From Brachypterus glaber (taxonomy: Eukaryota; Arthropoda; Insecta; Coleoptera; Kateretidae): a DNA stretch of 64,000 nucleotides. Made by a program: the position numbers and the translations under genes. Below the pieces are notes generated by a model, which was not told the origin of the DNA, did not search any database, and was given only the letters and a program-made list of their open reading frames with translations. Numbering within the stretch: the stretch's first letter is position 1; each line of letters opens with the position of its first letter. Positions 46,252-57,482 of the stretch are shown piece by piece. The DNA lies in NCBI GenBank assembly GCA_958510825.1, contig OY294048.1, forward strand, positions 38,529,026 through 38,593,025. The letters are read 5' to 3'.

Positions 46252-46683
46252 TTAAAATATAAAATTTTATATATATCTTATAATTGTGAGCGCTGCAGCG
46301 CTTATTTTTTTTGTACTCGTACTAGTTATTTTAAATTTTAGCTGCTTGCAGCATGTTATAAAACAAGTGTAACTGCTCACAACGGGTAGAAATAAGCACG
46401 TGGTACAGTAAATCATCGCTCCAAAATCATTTTTTGCACGATCAAAACTAAAACCTAATTTTACGCTTTCATTTTCAGGGCTAAACTTGCCTTTTTTCTC
46501 GCAAGGGAATAAAAATCACGGCAACCTTGATAATATTAAAATATTATACTTACTACTAATTAGGTTTGGTGATGTTTTGTAATAAATTAGCGATTCAAAC
46601 CAATTTTTTTTTTATTTTAAAGCAAACCTTTAAAAATAACATTGTTATAACATTTTAGATTTTAAGCTTTCACGGCCATTAAG

Positions 46684-46894
46684 ATATAAAGAACTTTCAC
46701 TTTCGGGTTTAGACCGTGTTAATGGATTTTCACTTTCCGACGTTTCGTCTCTTACTACTAGAGACATCTTCAGGGATTAATCTGAAACAGTTTCAGATTA
46801 ATCCCTGAAGATGTCTCTAGTAGTAAGAGACGAAACGTCGGAAAGTGAAAATCCATTAACACGGTCTAAACCCGAAAGTGAAAGTTCTTTATAT
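46684..46894. repeat. Perfect 211-bp palindrome (two 105-base arms, one-base centre)
   Basis: The left arm starts ATATAAAGAACTTTCACTTT and ends TCTGAAAC; the right arm is its exact inverse around A46789. No mismatch was found on reading both arms. The arm contains GACGAAACGTCGG next to a short hairpin, a combination recalled from dispersed insect repeats. It lies 430 bp past the zinc-finger stop. Confidence 0.85.
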
Positions 46895-47845
46895 TGTTAT
46901 AACAATTTATACATAACTTAAAATTTATCATCCTCGTCAATTTTTTTGGCGTTTGTGTCAACGATATTAAAAAACAATTGAAATCGCGATAGCTGTGAAA
47001 CTGACTTTTCGCAATTTACAGGCATCTTGATTAAATTACGAAAATAAAACAACCGATTTTAGACGCATGGTTTTTAATTTTATCTACCTACCTAAATTAT
47101 GTTTGGTCTTCAAAACAATCATGCAGCGGGACTAAAACAGCCAGTTTAGTCCCTTGGTATATAAATAACTATTATTTTATCTTTAATTTTGGTTGGCAAC
47201 TTATTTTCAGCATATGTTTTGCAAATTTCCCTGTCATGAAAACGTGATTGGTTAAAAATTTAAGTTATTATTTAAATTAAAATGCGTTATATCAAGGCGT
47301 CCTTCACTTGAAGGAAGTAAAGGACGCTTAACCAAATTTGGTTATATTCTCTAATAAAGTACAAGAAAAAAAAAACGGAGATTAAATATGATTTTGGAAC
47401 GAAGAAATGTCTCCTATTAAAAATGTAATTGCTGAGACTGAATCAGCTAAAATTAAATAGACTTAAAACTATATACAGTTTTAAGTCTCTTCAATTTTAT
47501 AACAATAACCTATGCGCTGGCGCTTAGGTATTTCGTACTTATGGTTAAATAAAACTTGTTAAGTTGTTACTGTTAACACAGTTAAAAACAGTTTTTAAAG
47601 GTCCAACCAGGATTCCAAAAACTTTTGGTTATTGTACCATATTTACAAAGACTGAGACCGCATCTGCTGCTTTGCTACATGTTTTTTGGTAGAAAAATAA
47701 TTTTTGATTTTTTTTTTAATTAGCCAATATACATTATATGATAAATGTTTTGTTCCTTTTCCACAAAAATTTTTTTTTTAAGTCACAAATATGTAAAAAA
47801 AAACAACACATACTGGTATGTTTACAAGCGAATAAAAAATAGCGT
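46895..47845. other. Intergenic, no gene seen
   Basis: AT-rich sequence without supported frames, containing only short inverted repeats such as GTCCTTCACTTGAAGGA-type at 47300-47330. Confidence 0.4.
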
Positions 47846-47847
47846 AT

Positions 47848-47972
47848 GATACACGGACGAGAAATAAATCTCGGTCTTACGCGGTTGTGAATCTCGGCTC
47901 ACGCCTCGATTCACAATCTCCGCTCACGCCTCGATTCACAATCTCCGCATGCGAGAAACATTTCTCGTCCTT
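47848..47972. repeat. Hairpin with an internal 25-bp tandem repeat
   Basis: The outer arms GGACGAGAAATAAATCTC and GAGAAACATTTCTCGTCC pair. Between them the unit AATCTCSGCTCACGCCTCGA TTCAC is repeated two and a third times (47890-47950). Confidence 0.65.
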
Positions 47973-47982
47973 GGATCATGAC

Positions 47983-48236
47983 CAACGAACTAACAACTCT
48001 TCTCTCTAGAATACGCATACCGTTAATATAAAGTATCGCCAACATCTCGGTTTGTTTGTAAACAAATAGTAGGTATATTCAGGCCTGAACAATAACAATT
48101 ACCAGTAACTGTTATTGTTGTCTCTGTTAGAACAAAGCTGTGCGAGTAAGACAAACAAATGTATATGTTGGCTACGTTTTTGTCAGTTTTTACAAATGAA
48201 ATGCCTATTCTAGAGAGAAGAGTTATTAGTTCGTTG
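47983..48236. mobile_element. hAT-like MITE, copy 2
   Basis: The ends are CAACGAACTAACAACTC and, inverted, CAACGAACTAATAACTC. The flanks ATCATGAC and ATCATAAT are a decayed 8-bp duplication (6 of 8). It is homologous along its length to 10249-10496. Confidence 0.75.
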
Positions 48237-49026
48237 ATCATAATATACTATTATTCTTACATTTTATACAATTTTAATTCGACTTGGCAACCGCGGTGAG
48301 TTTTTAAATTAGACACTTACTTGTACAATAACCAAACCGTTTCAGTATTCATGTTGTGAATAACGTTAACAAGGGCTTTTTAGACCCTGTCTACTGCAGA
48401 AATTTGGTAGTTTCTTATAAAATTATAATTTAGTTTCTATTAAAAGTTTATTTCACTTTACATTATATTTCTAAACAAGTTTAATGCAATGCGATTTGTG
48501 GTGACCAATCAGAACACTGAAATTTAAAATTCTAATGATTCAATTGGTCAGTACAAATAAACTGCATTGAAGTTGTCTAAAAATATCATAATGTATTGCT
48601 GGCTTTAGTTTGGATCTTCTTTTTCCTAAGTTAATTAAAAATTGTAAGAAAATTTAATTTCTTTTATATTAACCTCAACTTTGTACTCCGTTTAACATAA
48701 TAAAATTTGTGATGAAAAATAATAAACAATATAAAAACTAAAATTTATTTTGAAATTTACCTACAGAAACGGCTTACAATTCATACCCTTATTCGTATGT
48801 TAAAAAACTGGATTTCTTATAATCAAAATCTACAATTTCAGTTTAAATTAATAAATATACAATTATTTAAGTAGAAATTCTACCGTAGATTCTATTCTAC
48901 AGTGTAGAATAGCTTAGCTTAGATTTAAATTACTGTACCAGGTGTTTCAAAGACCAAACACACGTTTTTTGGTAAGAAATAAATTTTAAATTTTAACTAA
49001 ATATCTAAAATACATACAAAAACAAC

Positions 49027-49842
49027 TACACTGCCGCATATTAAATTCTCACCACCTAAAAAATTGACATTTTTTAAATTCAAATATTTCGAAAACTAAT
49101 TAATGATTTTGACTGATTCTTTTTTAGTTTTAAAGCTTAAACATTCTCTACTTTTGATTGTTTTAAGAATGATTAATTTTTTTTTTCGTATTAACAACAA
49201 CAAATAATGTACAACTACATGTCTTTTACTTCTTCTGCGCTCATGTCGTTTACTTCTTCTTTTACAATTTCTTCATCCCGGGGCAACTTTTTATTGCCGT
49301 CTGACGGATTTCGCAGAACTGCCGCCGGACGGAGTGACCCTATTTTTTCTTCTACTCAAGTTTTTCAAACCCAATTTATGTTTTTGATAAACTTGATTAG
49401 AAGAAATACGTAACTCGATTAATCTTCAAATTTAAAGCACAGCATCAATCAAATTCATGTAGTACTTTTTAGTTAACTGAAAAAATGACAACTTTCAGGA
49501 AAATCCTAATATCTCCTAAACCAGAAGTAAAAAAGTAACAAAATAAAAAAGAAAATATTCATTAAAACTGCGGAAATAAGAAAGATTTTAATAATTTGAT
49601 AAACAGTTGCAGTGGCGTACCATGCAAGTCCTAGAAGATGGGGTAAGAAACATAGTTGTATATTATTTGTTGCTGTTAATACGAAAAAAAAAATTAATCA
49701 TTCTTAAAACAAACAAAAGTAGGGAATGTTTAAGCTTTAAAACTAAAAAAGAATTAGTCAAATCCATTAATTAGTTTCCGAAATATTGAATTTAAAACAT
49801 GTCAATTTTTTAGGTGTCCGGAATTTAATGTGCGGCAGTGTA
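49027..49842. mobile_element. Foldback element, about 816 bp, ends ACACTGCCGCA
   Basis: The left end TACACTGCCGCATATTAAAT pairs with the right end ATTTAATGTGCGGCAGTGTA. The arms run about 180 bp with blocks such as TTCTTTTTTAGTTTTAAAGC and its inverse. The interior (49207-49640) includes a short open frame that is not credible as a gene. TA at both edges suggests a TA target. Confidence 0.75.
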
Positions 49843-50037
49843 TTTCAACGAAAAATTTAAATGCCATTATACACTTTATTTGTTATGGGTAAATAAAAAT
49901 GTTTCATAATTTTAATTAAAATTAATAAAACTATAGATTTTCGGTTTCCTCTAGATGGGATGATTTTATATATTTTTTTTTAATCTGGTATCACTAATTA
50001 ATGACCATTTATGGTTAATTTAATTACATTGTGCTTT

Positions 50038-50148
50038 AACACGTTGGCTCGGTCTACAAGACCAAAATTTTTTTTTTCAATTTAACACCTTATCTATGGC
50101 TATTGTTGCATATTCTAGTTATTGGCTTGGCAGCCAACGTGTTAATTT
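50038..50148. repeat. Short inverted repeat, about 110 bp
   Basis: ACACGTTGGCTCGG and its inverse, CAGCCAACGTGT-like, bracket an AT-rich loop. Confidence 0.45.
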
Positions 50149-50430
50149 GACAATTTAAAAATATCCAAATTTAATACTTATCATTTGGTCCAAACCCACT
50201 GCAAAAAAAATTATTTTATCAATTAATTTATTAAAATCTACAATATTTGTTTTATTAGAATTAAATAACATTTAATTTAAATTAACATGTAATAAAATGC
50301 AGTGTTTTTGGTGATTATTCTTTCTTTTCTTTTAATTAATCAGCTCAAAAAACGGTTAATTGTTTTTAGGTGAAACACCTGGTACTGCGGGATTTGGAAT
50401 AAAGTACTTCCATTATCATTCTTTTAAATT

Positions 50431-51151
50431 ACACAGGCCCACAAAAAATGAAAGTGGTCTGCGCCATGGATAGGACCATGATATTCCTATGTATTTTCGC
50501 CCGCTGAAACCGAATCTGGACTCAGTAACCCATACACGTCTGGATTTTTGTCTAGAGCCGCACTATGCTACGGGAAAAAAGTGACCAAAATTTTTTTATT
50601 GTGTATTTCAACTTTAAATAATTGGTAAGACATAAAAATATGTTTTTTTTTAATTTTTAATTTTTTCCATTAAAGAATTTAGAGCAAAAAAATACCAAAC
50701 AATTATTTTATGTATTTCAACTTTAAATCATTAGTAAGACATAAAAAATGTGTTTTTTAATATTTTAATAATAAAAAACATTTTTTCAATGAAAAATATT
50801 AAACTTTGAAAACATATTTATTATGTCTTATCATGTATATTTTGTACACAATAAAATATTTTGTTGGTATTTTTTCCCGTTTTTTTTTTTTTTCCTTTTT
50901 GCTCTAAATTCTTCAATGGAAAATATTAAAAAATAAAAAAACATATTTTTATGTCTTACCAATCATTTAAAGTTAAAATACACAATAAAATAATTTTGGT
51001 CACTTTTTTCCCGTTTGGTAGCATAGTGCGGCTGTAGAGACGTGTATGGGCTAAAGTAAGTTCAGATTCGGTTTCAGCGGGCGAAAATACATATGGATAT
51101 CATGGTGCTATCCATGTCGCACACGACTTTTATTTTTTTGTAGGCCTGTGT
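50431..51151. mobile_element. Foldback element, 721 bp, ends ACACAGGCC
   Basis: The outer ends ACACAGGCCCACAAAAAA and TTTTTTGTAGGCCTGTGT pair, as do TTTTCGCCCGCTGAAACCGA / TCGGTTTCAGCGGGCGAAAA and GCCGCACTATGCTAC / GTAGCATAGTGCGGC. The interior contains a second foldback of AT-rich 40-50 bp blocks. A smaller related element is at 59317-59595. Confidence 0.75.
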
Positions 51152-52770
51152 TATTGTCTATTTAAATATTATAAAAGGTTTTGATTCGCATATCTGGTAT
51201 TAGAGGTAAAATTTTATAAAAGAAATAGACAAGTTTCTCAGTGCGCAGTACGTGGCTTGAAAGCCAGCCTATCTGAACGCGTTCTAAAAACATTTACTTC
51301 GCCGCTTTACCAAAGCAATAGTCGATATTTTCAGAATGTTAGAAATCCCAATAATTTATCAGAGCAAAATAAAGTCTGGTGCACATTGGTCCCTCCCCTT
51401 TTTTCTATAAAATGTTACCTCTAACAGGCTTTATACAATGCGTTTAAATATATAATCGCCACTATGATTATAAATTCCATTTAATGTTACATGATTTTAT
51501 CTTGAGCCCAGATGTAACCTACCAGGGTATCTATTCTGGTTTCGAGCAGATTTTTTCCGCCTGATATTTCGATGAATATGGGCGGAGCTACAAGGTATAG
51601 GCCAATCAATTCATCAGAAGAACTACCAGGAAGTTGGCTTAACGGTAAATAAAAATCACCGAGGAGAGCCAACTTCATAGTAGTTCTGATGAAGTGATTG
51701 GCTAAATGGTCTAGGTTTAGCTTCGCCCATATTCACGGAAATATCAAGCGTAATAAATCTGCTCGAAACCAGAATTATAGACCCCCTTTATTTTTTATTT
51801 AAATCGACGATCATATTGCCAATATTGTTACATAATATTGGCATGTCAATAAAATATAACATGATTCACTTTTTACATAATATGTACCTTTTAAATCGAT
51901 TATCACTTCATTTACAAAGGATATAGAATATTTCAGTATTTTTTTTTTTACCGGAAAGTATTTTCCTTTTCATACTTTTCAATGCAGAATACAGCCGCAT
52001 ACAGACTAACTTAGTAACGCCACAGCGTTACTTTTTGACAACTTTAACCAATACAAACTGAAGCTTGCATATCTGGTGTTAGAGGTTTAATCGAAGATAA
52101 TTTAATATGCAAGGTCTAAATCATAACAAGGTCTAGAAACTACACCAGCCAAATTTTTATCAGATATTTAATTTTATCAGGAAAAGCTATACAATAAACT
52201 TGTTACTTGTATACTCATTTATATTAATCCTGAAAGTTTTTTAGCATACATTTAAATATTTTAAGAGATATTTCTACAAATATACGCTTGGCAACGTCGC
52301 AAACCATGAAATATATTTTACACCAATAAACACAAAAAAGTCCCTAAGAAGTAACCAATGGTTAATTATTAACCGCCTGTTAATAACCGGGGCATTTTTA
52401 TTCCATGTTTTTAAAGCTGGTAATTAAAAATGTCTCCAATAAATGGATTTTTGCTTAAACAGTGACTACGTTTTTTGTGCATAAATAATAAGTAACGCCA
52501 AGATAAGCTTGCAAAATTTTATTAATTTTTGACAAAAAGTAAAGAAATTGAAGCAGGTTTTTTTAAAAATGCATTTTTTCTTAAAAAAAATTATATCTCA
52601 AAAACTATAAACAAAAGACCCATATAATATAATATTTAAATAAAGGTATTTTTATGACAAGTAAGATGACATAATAATAGTATATTATTTACCAAGTGAG
52701 AGAAGATGAGCGCGCTAGCGCGAAGCCCGCAAGACGCGGTCTAAAATGTTAAATCTTCACTCACGTGGAA
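51152..52770. other. Intergenic, no gene seen
   Basis: It includes an inverted pair around 51600-51710 (AATTCATCAGAAGAACTACC / AGTAGTTCTGATGAAGTGATT), flanked by repeats of TCTGGTTTCGAGCAGATTT and its inverse, so 51530-51785 is a foldback of about 250 bp. The frame there is not a gene. Confidence 0.5.
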
Positions 52771-52774
52771 AATA

Positions 52775-53490
52775 TAGTATTTTTTTCACTACCAGTACAA
52801 TTAATTAGCTATTTATTTATTTATTTTACTAAAATTTAATGAAAAAGCTTATAAATTTAAAATATCACGCTGGCCGTTCGCGGCCATTAAAAAAACAAAT
52901 GAATAACTTGACATTTCTGGCAGAAATTTTCTGGTGATCTGCTAAAATTATTAAGTTAGAAAGTGTTTCCGTGTTAATTGTAATAAAATATATAAAAATG
53001 GAAAGTGAAATGCAAAGTGATGATTCTGGTACTCCCCCAGAAATAAGGGCAGGCGAAAACTGTGAGGGAGAATCTGTTGCCTCAAAAATCAATATATGGG
53101 GGTTGTTCTAGTAATCTATGATCCTACGGTAATATATGGGTTGTATATTCTATGGTTGAATATGATGGACCAATGATTTTCACTTTTTGAAGTGTTTTTT
53201 TTTGTAAAACATTTTTTATAGGTGCTAATTTAGTTAATATTTTTTAATTTATCATGCAATAAATAAATTTGGTGCCTAAAGACACTTGTAAATAGCAATG
53301 TGATTTAATAACTAAGTGAAACGTCAGATGCCAAAACAGCTGAATAAAAATTAATTATTAACCATGGTGCGATTTCATTATTTTTAGAACCTCTGACGTC
53401 ATAGGTAGAGAAATAATATTTCTACCAATGAAAAGAACAGTAATAAAGATGTGCTTTTAGGCTGGTAGTGAAAAAAAAATATACCATCAT
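52775..53490. mobile_element. Nonautonomous element with a coding remnant
   Basis: TATTTTTTTCACTACCAG at 52781-52798 is mirrored by CTGGTAGTGAAAAAAAAATA at 53461-53480. The interior holds a short frame starting at ATG 52998 (MESEMQSDDSGTPPEIRAGE, about 37 codons) that looks like the start of a real protein. The element may be a deletion derivative of an autonomous transposon. Confidence 0.5.
52998..53111 (+). pseudogene. Possible N-terminal remnant of a transposon protein
   Basis: A 37-codon frame begins MESEMQSDDSGTPPEIR and reads CEGESVASKI before a stop. Its acidic, balanced composition contrasts with the AT-driven frames nearby. There is no continuation and no recognised domain. It could equally be chance. 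Confidence 0.25.
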
Positions 53491-54171
53491 TAAAAAAAAA
53501 TTAAAACAGATGTTACCCTAGGAGGACCATCCTGTATATTTCAAAATAATTTTAGAATGTGCCTTTTTTAAAACCATACAACTTTTCCCTATAAAGTTTT
53601 TCTCTAAAGTGGATACTTTACTATATATCGACCGAGTCGGCTTCGTTGGGACACCCTGTATAATCAAGTGTATGGAGTAATTTGTTTTTTCGCTCAAGGT
53701 TGGCAATAAAGGTATTTATACATCTTCACCTATTACATTGCCTTTCATCACAAGTAAATCCCGATTATTAACACTAACCCTGTTGTTTAAGAGGATAAGA
53801 TTTATAACTCCCGATTAATACTCGTAAATACCGCAAAAATGTGCGTTTACAGGGGAGATAAATACTGTAATAAAAATGTTACTAATAACTAAGGTAGTTA
53901 GGTCCCTTGTAAACATAGTTAAGCTTTTAGAATGAGTAAAAAAAAATAAAATCACCCATTTAAAATACGCAGGACAATGGTAAGTATAACATCTCAAGCA
54001 AGCCTTTGGATTTTCGAGATGGTAAGTTAGATATTTCTTAAATATTTCGACAGGAACCCGTTATAAAAATTCTTTCAAAGAATAAAAGATTCCAAAATGT
54101 GTTCTTTTACATTTTCCTATATAAGAGAATACAAAAAAGTTTCAAAATACTAGTATCAAAGACGTTCCCTT

Positions 54172-54302
54172 CCCTCAAGTATTACGTAACGCAAATTTTG
54201 ATTATTTTGGACTCCTCCCCTGTAACGCTAGGTTATACCATTAACATGGGCGTAACACTCCAAAATGACCCCCCCTAGGAGCGTTACGTAATACTTGAAG
54301 TT
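54172..54302. mobile_element. MITE, about 130 bp, ends TCAAGTATTACGTAACGC
   Basis: CTCAAGTATTACGTAACGC at the left is the inverse of GCGTTACGTAATACTTGAAG at the right. A single end with the same sequence occurs near 32758 inside another repeat. Confidence 0.65.
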
Positions 54303-55700
54303 TCCAAATGGGTAATTCATTTTTGAACTAGTACAAAAAAGTTGATTCTTGCCGTGGTACACTTTAAACTAACCCTACAAACACAGAGTGCCAGGCCAAG
54401 AAAGGGCCATTATAGGCCCAAAACTCTGTTTGTAGAGAAGAGCCTAGTTTGTCTAGTTCCGTCACTATTTAAATTTTTATTCAGCAAATGTCCGATCTTT
54501 TTAACGATTTATGAAATTTTACATTTAAATTTCCTTGTAGAAGAAAAATCAGGAGGTTTTAGTCGGAGTAAAAGTGAAATTTTGTAGATTGTAATTGCTT
54601 GCAGACAACCATACAGATTCGACACAAAAGACATAATTTTTTCCAGATAAAATAAATATATTAAATGTTTATGCTAGAAACGACGTGGTAACTTTTTATA
54701 TTTTTATATACTAAACAACATTTTCATAGTCTTCTGTCAATTACCCAAGTAATTAGTTTTTTTTTTATAGTATAATTATTATACCTACTATAGAAAAGTA
54801 TTATATGATACAAAAACGTTAAAACCCTATTTTTAAAAAAATCACTTTAAAATCAGAAATTTTTTAGGGGGCGCCACTTTTCAAAAAAAAATTAAAAATG
54901 GAAGGATAAGTCCTATAAACTTTTTAAAAATAGAAATATTCATACAAATTTAAAAAAAAATCCATTTATAAACAAAAAAGTTTAAGGGGGAGCCACTTTT
55001 TAAAAAAATATTGAAAATAGAGGGAAAAATCCTAGAAACTCGAAATTTTCAGAAAACATTACTTTGATTACGTGTATAAACTTAAGGAAATTATACTTTA
55101 AGAAGTATATCTAGAGAAAACGCAATATACTATTTACTGTGAAAAATATACAGGGTTATTCAGAAATAGGGTCATTTAAAAAAACAGGAACTCCTGTATT
55201 TCGCTTAAAGCGAGCCGCTTTTCAGGTTGCCAAATTTACTACGGTTGAAAAAAAATTTATTTTTAGTGATTTTAGAGCTGATGATTGTTTTATTATAACA
55301 AATACAAAAAAAAAATCGCTTTCACTTTAATACTCAATTCACAACACACCCCTGAACAAACCAAAACAAATAATCAATACAATTTAACTCAAAAATGACC
55401 CAAATAGTTCATTGATTAAAATTCCCCACTTAAAAAATAAAATATTAATTGCAAAAACACAATTCAATTCATTTATTTACACCGAACACTTCATTTATAA
55501 ATAATTTATTACAAACATGTCGCGGCCATGTAGCTATTTACGGCTGTGTTTGTTCAGAACAGCTTCAATAGTTCGCGCCTGCGCGATATGTATTCGATTA
55601 TCTACCGTTAAGAGGTGTTTATACGACACAATGTCGTGAGTAGATATGTTACCATTGTTATTTAAATGACAATCACACGCTGAATATTAACAAAATCACG
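54303..55700. other. Intergenic, no gene seen
   Basis: It contains GGGGGCGCCACTTTT-type repeats at 54865-55030 and an ACAGGGTTATTCAGAAATAG end near 55150. No supported frame was found. Confidence 0.4.
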
Positions 55701-55704
55701 GCAT

Positions 55705-55989
55705 AATAGTTATTTATGGTACTAGTGGGTAAAGTAAGAGAGAGAGAGCAATATCGGTTTACCCATGAGTGCCATACAAGGTTTTATCCAATAAATAGCT
55801 TAGAAATTCATATTTTTATTAAAAATTTTAATTACATTTACAAGAAAATAATTTGACAAGTGACAGTTGAGTGGGTAAAATAAATAATTATCCACTCAAT
55901 AAAGTAAAAGCCACGCGGGGGTTATTATTGAGTTTATCTATTTAAAATAAAGCTGGTAATTGTCTTATTATCTGTATGTATTGGATAAA
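55705..55989. mobile_element. AATAGTTATTTATGGTACTA repeat, copy 3, hairpin lost
   Basis: It matches copies 1 and 2 at both ends, but the hairpin between GTAAAG and CAATATCGG is replaced by a short GAGAGAGAGAG run (55738-55749). Confidence 0.7.
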
Positions 55990-57482
55990 GGTTTTTGTTT
56001 GTAAAAATGTAATGTAATCGGGTTATTAACGGTATTGTAATAAAAGGTGATGTGAGGATTAACAGTTTTTAAGTGAGTTAAATAGCTAATATCTTAAAAA
56101 TGTAGCTTTTTGGATATCTAAACGTACAATCATAGATAAATAAATGTATCGTTATTTTAACCAAATATTTTTTAGTGAGATGGTGAGTAGGTACCTAGTA
56201 ACATTTTTGAAAAAAATATGTTATATCAGAATTATCATTTAATTTATTTTTTTTTTGTGAAAAAGACGCGATTTCTAAAAAACCCTTTGTTTCTTTTATA
56301 ACTAAATAACCAGCCAATATTAATAGCAGAATAATTCTGGAAGAATATTTCTTTAGTTTTTGAATTAGAAATAAATCTTTATAAACGAATTAATCAACCT
56401 GGCAACAGCGCTGTTTATTAATTTCTAGCAAGCGGCGTACCCATTTTAGGAGTGTTTACTTGAAAAAAAATCTACTTCTAAACGACTGCGTATATTTTTT
56501 GTTTTAGTTTGGGAAAATGAAACTCTAACATGGACCTATATTTTTTTAATGACCCTATTAATATTTCTTAATAACCCTGTATTATGGAATGTGGTGCATT
56601 ACTTCTTTGCGGCTTATTTTCTTCTGTCTTCGTTACAAATATTATTTCAACACAGTTGAAAAAAAAATGTACTTTTATTAGAGGGCCCATTACATGCAAC
56701 ATTTTCAATTTTTTATTATACTAAATTTTGTACTATTTTGTCCAAATAGTGGTTTAAAGGTTTTTTTTCTTAATTGAAGTTCTGAATTTAGGGTTTATTC
56801 AACGAACTAATAACTCTTCTCTCTAGAATAGGCATTTCATTTGTAAAAACTGAAAAAAACGTAGCCAACATATACATTTGTCTCTTACTCGCACAGCTTT
56901 GTTCTAACAGAGACAACAATAACATTTACTGGTAATTGTTATTGTTCAGGCCTGAATATACCTACTATTTGTTTACAAACAAACCGAGATGTTGGCGATA
57001 CTTTATATTAACGGTATGCGTATTCTAGAGAGAGTTGTTAGTTCGTTGTGTTTATTATTTAATGTTTAGTGAATAATAATAAATAAGTAACTGACAGCGT
57101 TTGGAATAATATTTTAGAATAGCTCAAAATAATGGAATCTTTTCTTATTTAATCATTCAGGTTAAATTATCTTCAAACTCAATTTAAATTATTTAATTTA
57201 AATAATTAAAAATTAATAAATTACAGCCAAGACTCAAACAATCACGACTCATAAATAAATAATTACACCTACCTTTGACAATTAAAACAAATGGTAAAAT
57301 TCTAGAAATATTTAAGTGTAAAAAATGTTAGAAATTACACTCGCGGTAAATATATCTAAATGTGAAATAGTCAATGAAACTTTAAAATTACTTTTTACAA
57401 CTTTCTTAAAGTCATTTACTAGAATTTTATAACCTATAAGTGTACAAATGAAGGAAGTACTTATGAAAATGTAAACAAGGTT
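55990..57482. other. Intergenic up to the Doa 3' end
   Basis: Apart from the hAT-like MITE at 56800-57048 and a degenerate GGAATG..GCATTAC fragment near 56585, nothing was recognised. The Doa 3' UTR and poly(A) signal should lie immediately left of 57483, extent unknown. Confidence 0.4.
56800..57048. mobile_element. hAT-like MITE, copy 3
   Basis: The ends are CAACGAACTAATAACTC and, inverted, CAACGAACTAACAACTC. The flanks GGTTTATT (56792-56799) and TGTTTATT (57049-57056) are an 8-bp duplication with one mismatch. It is inverted in orientation relative to the copies at 10249 and 47983. Confidence 0.8.

Noticed and set aside
49207..49413. 68-codon plus-strand frame
   Set aside because: It sits in the loop of the 49027-49842 foldback; Ser/Phe-rich with no family signal.
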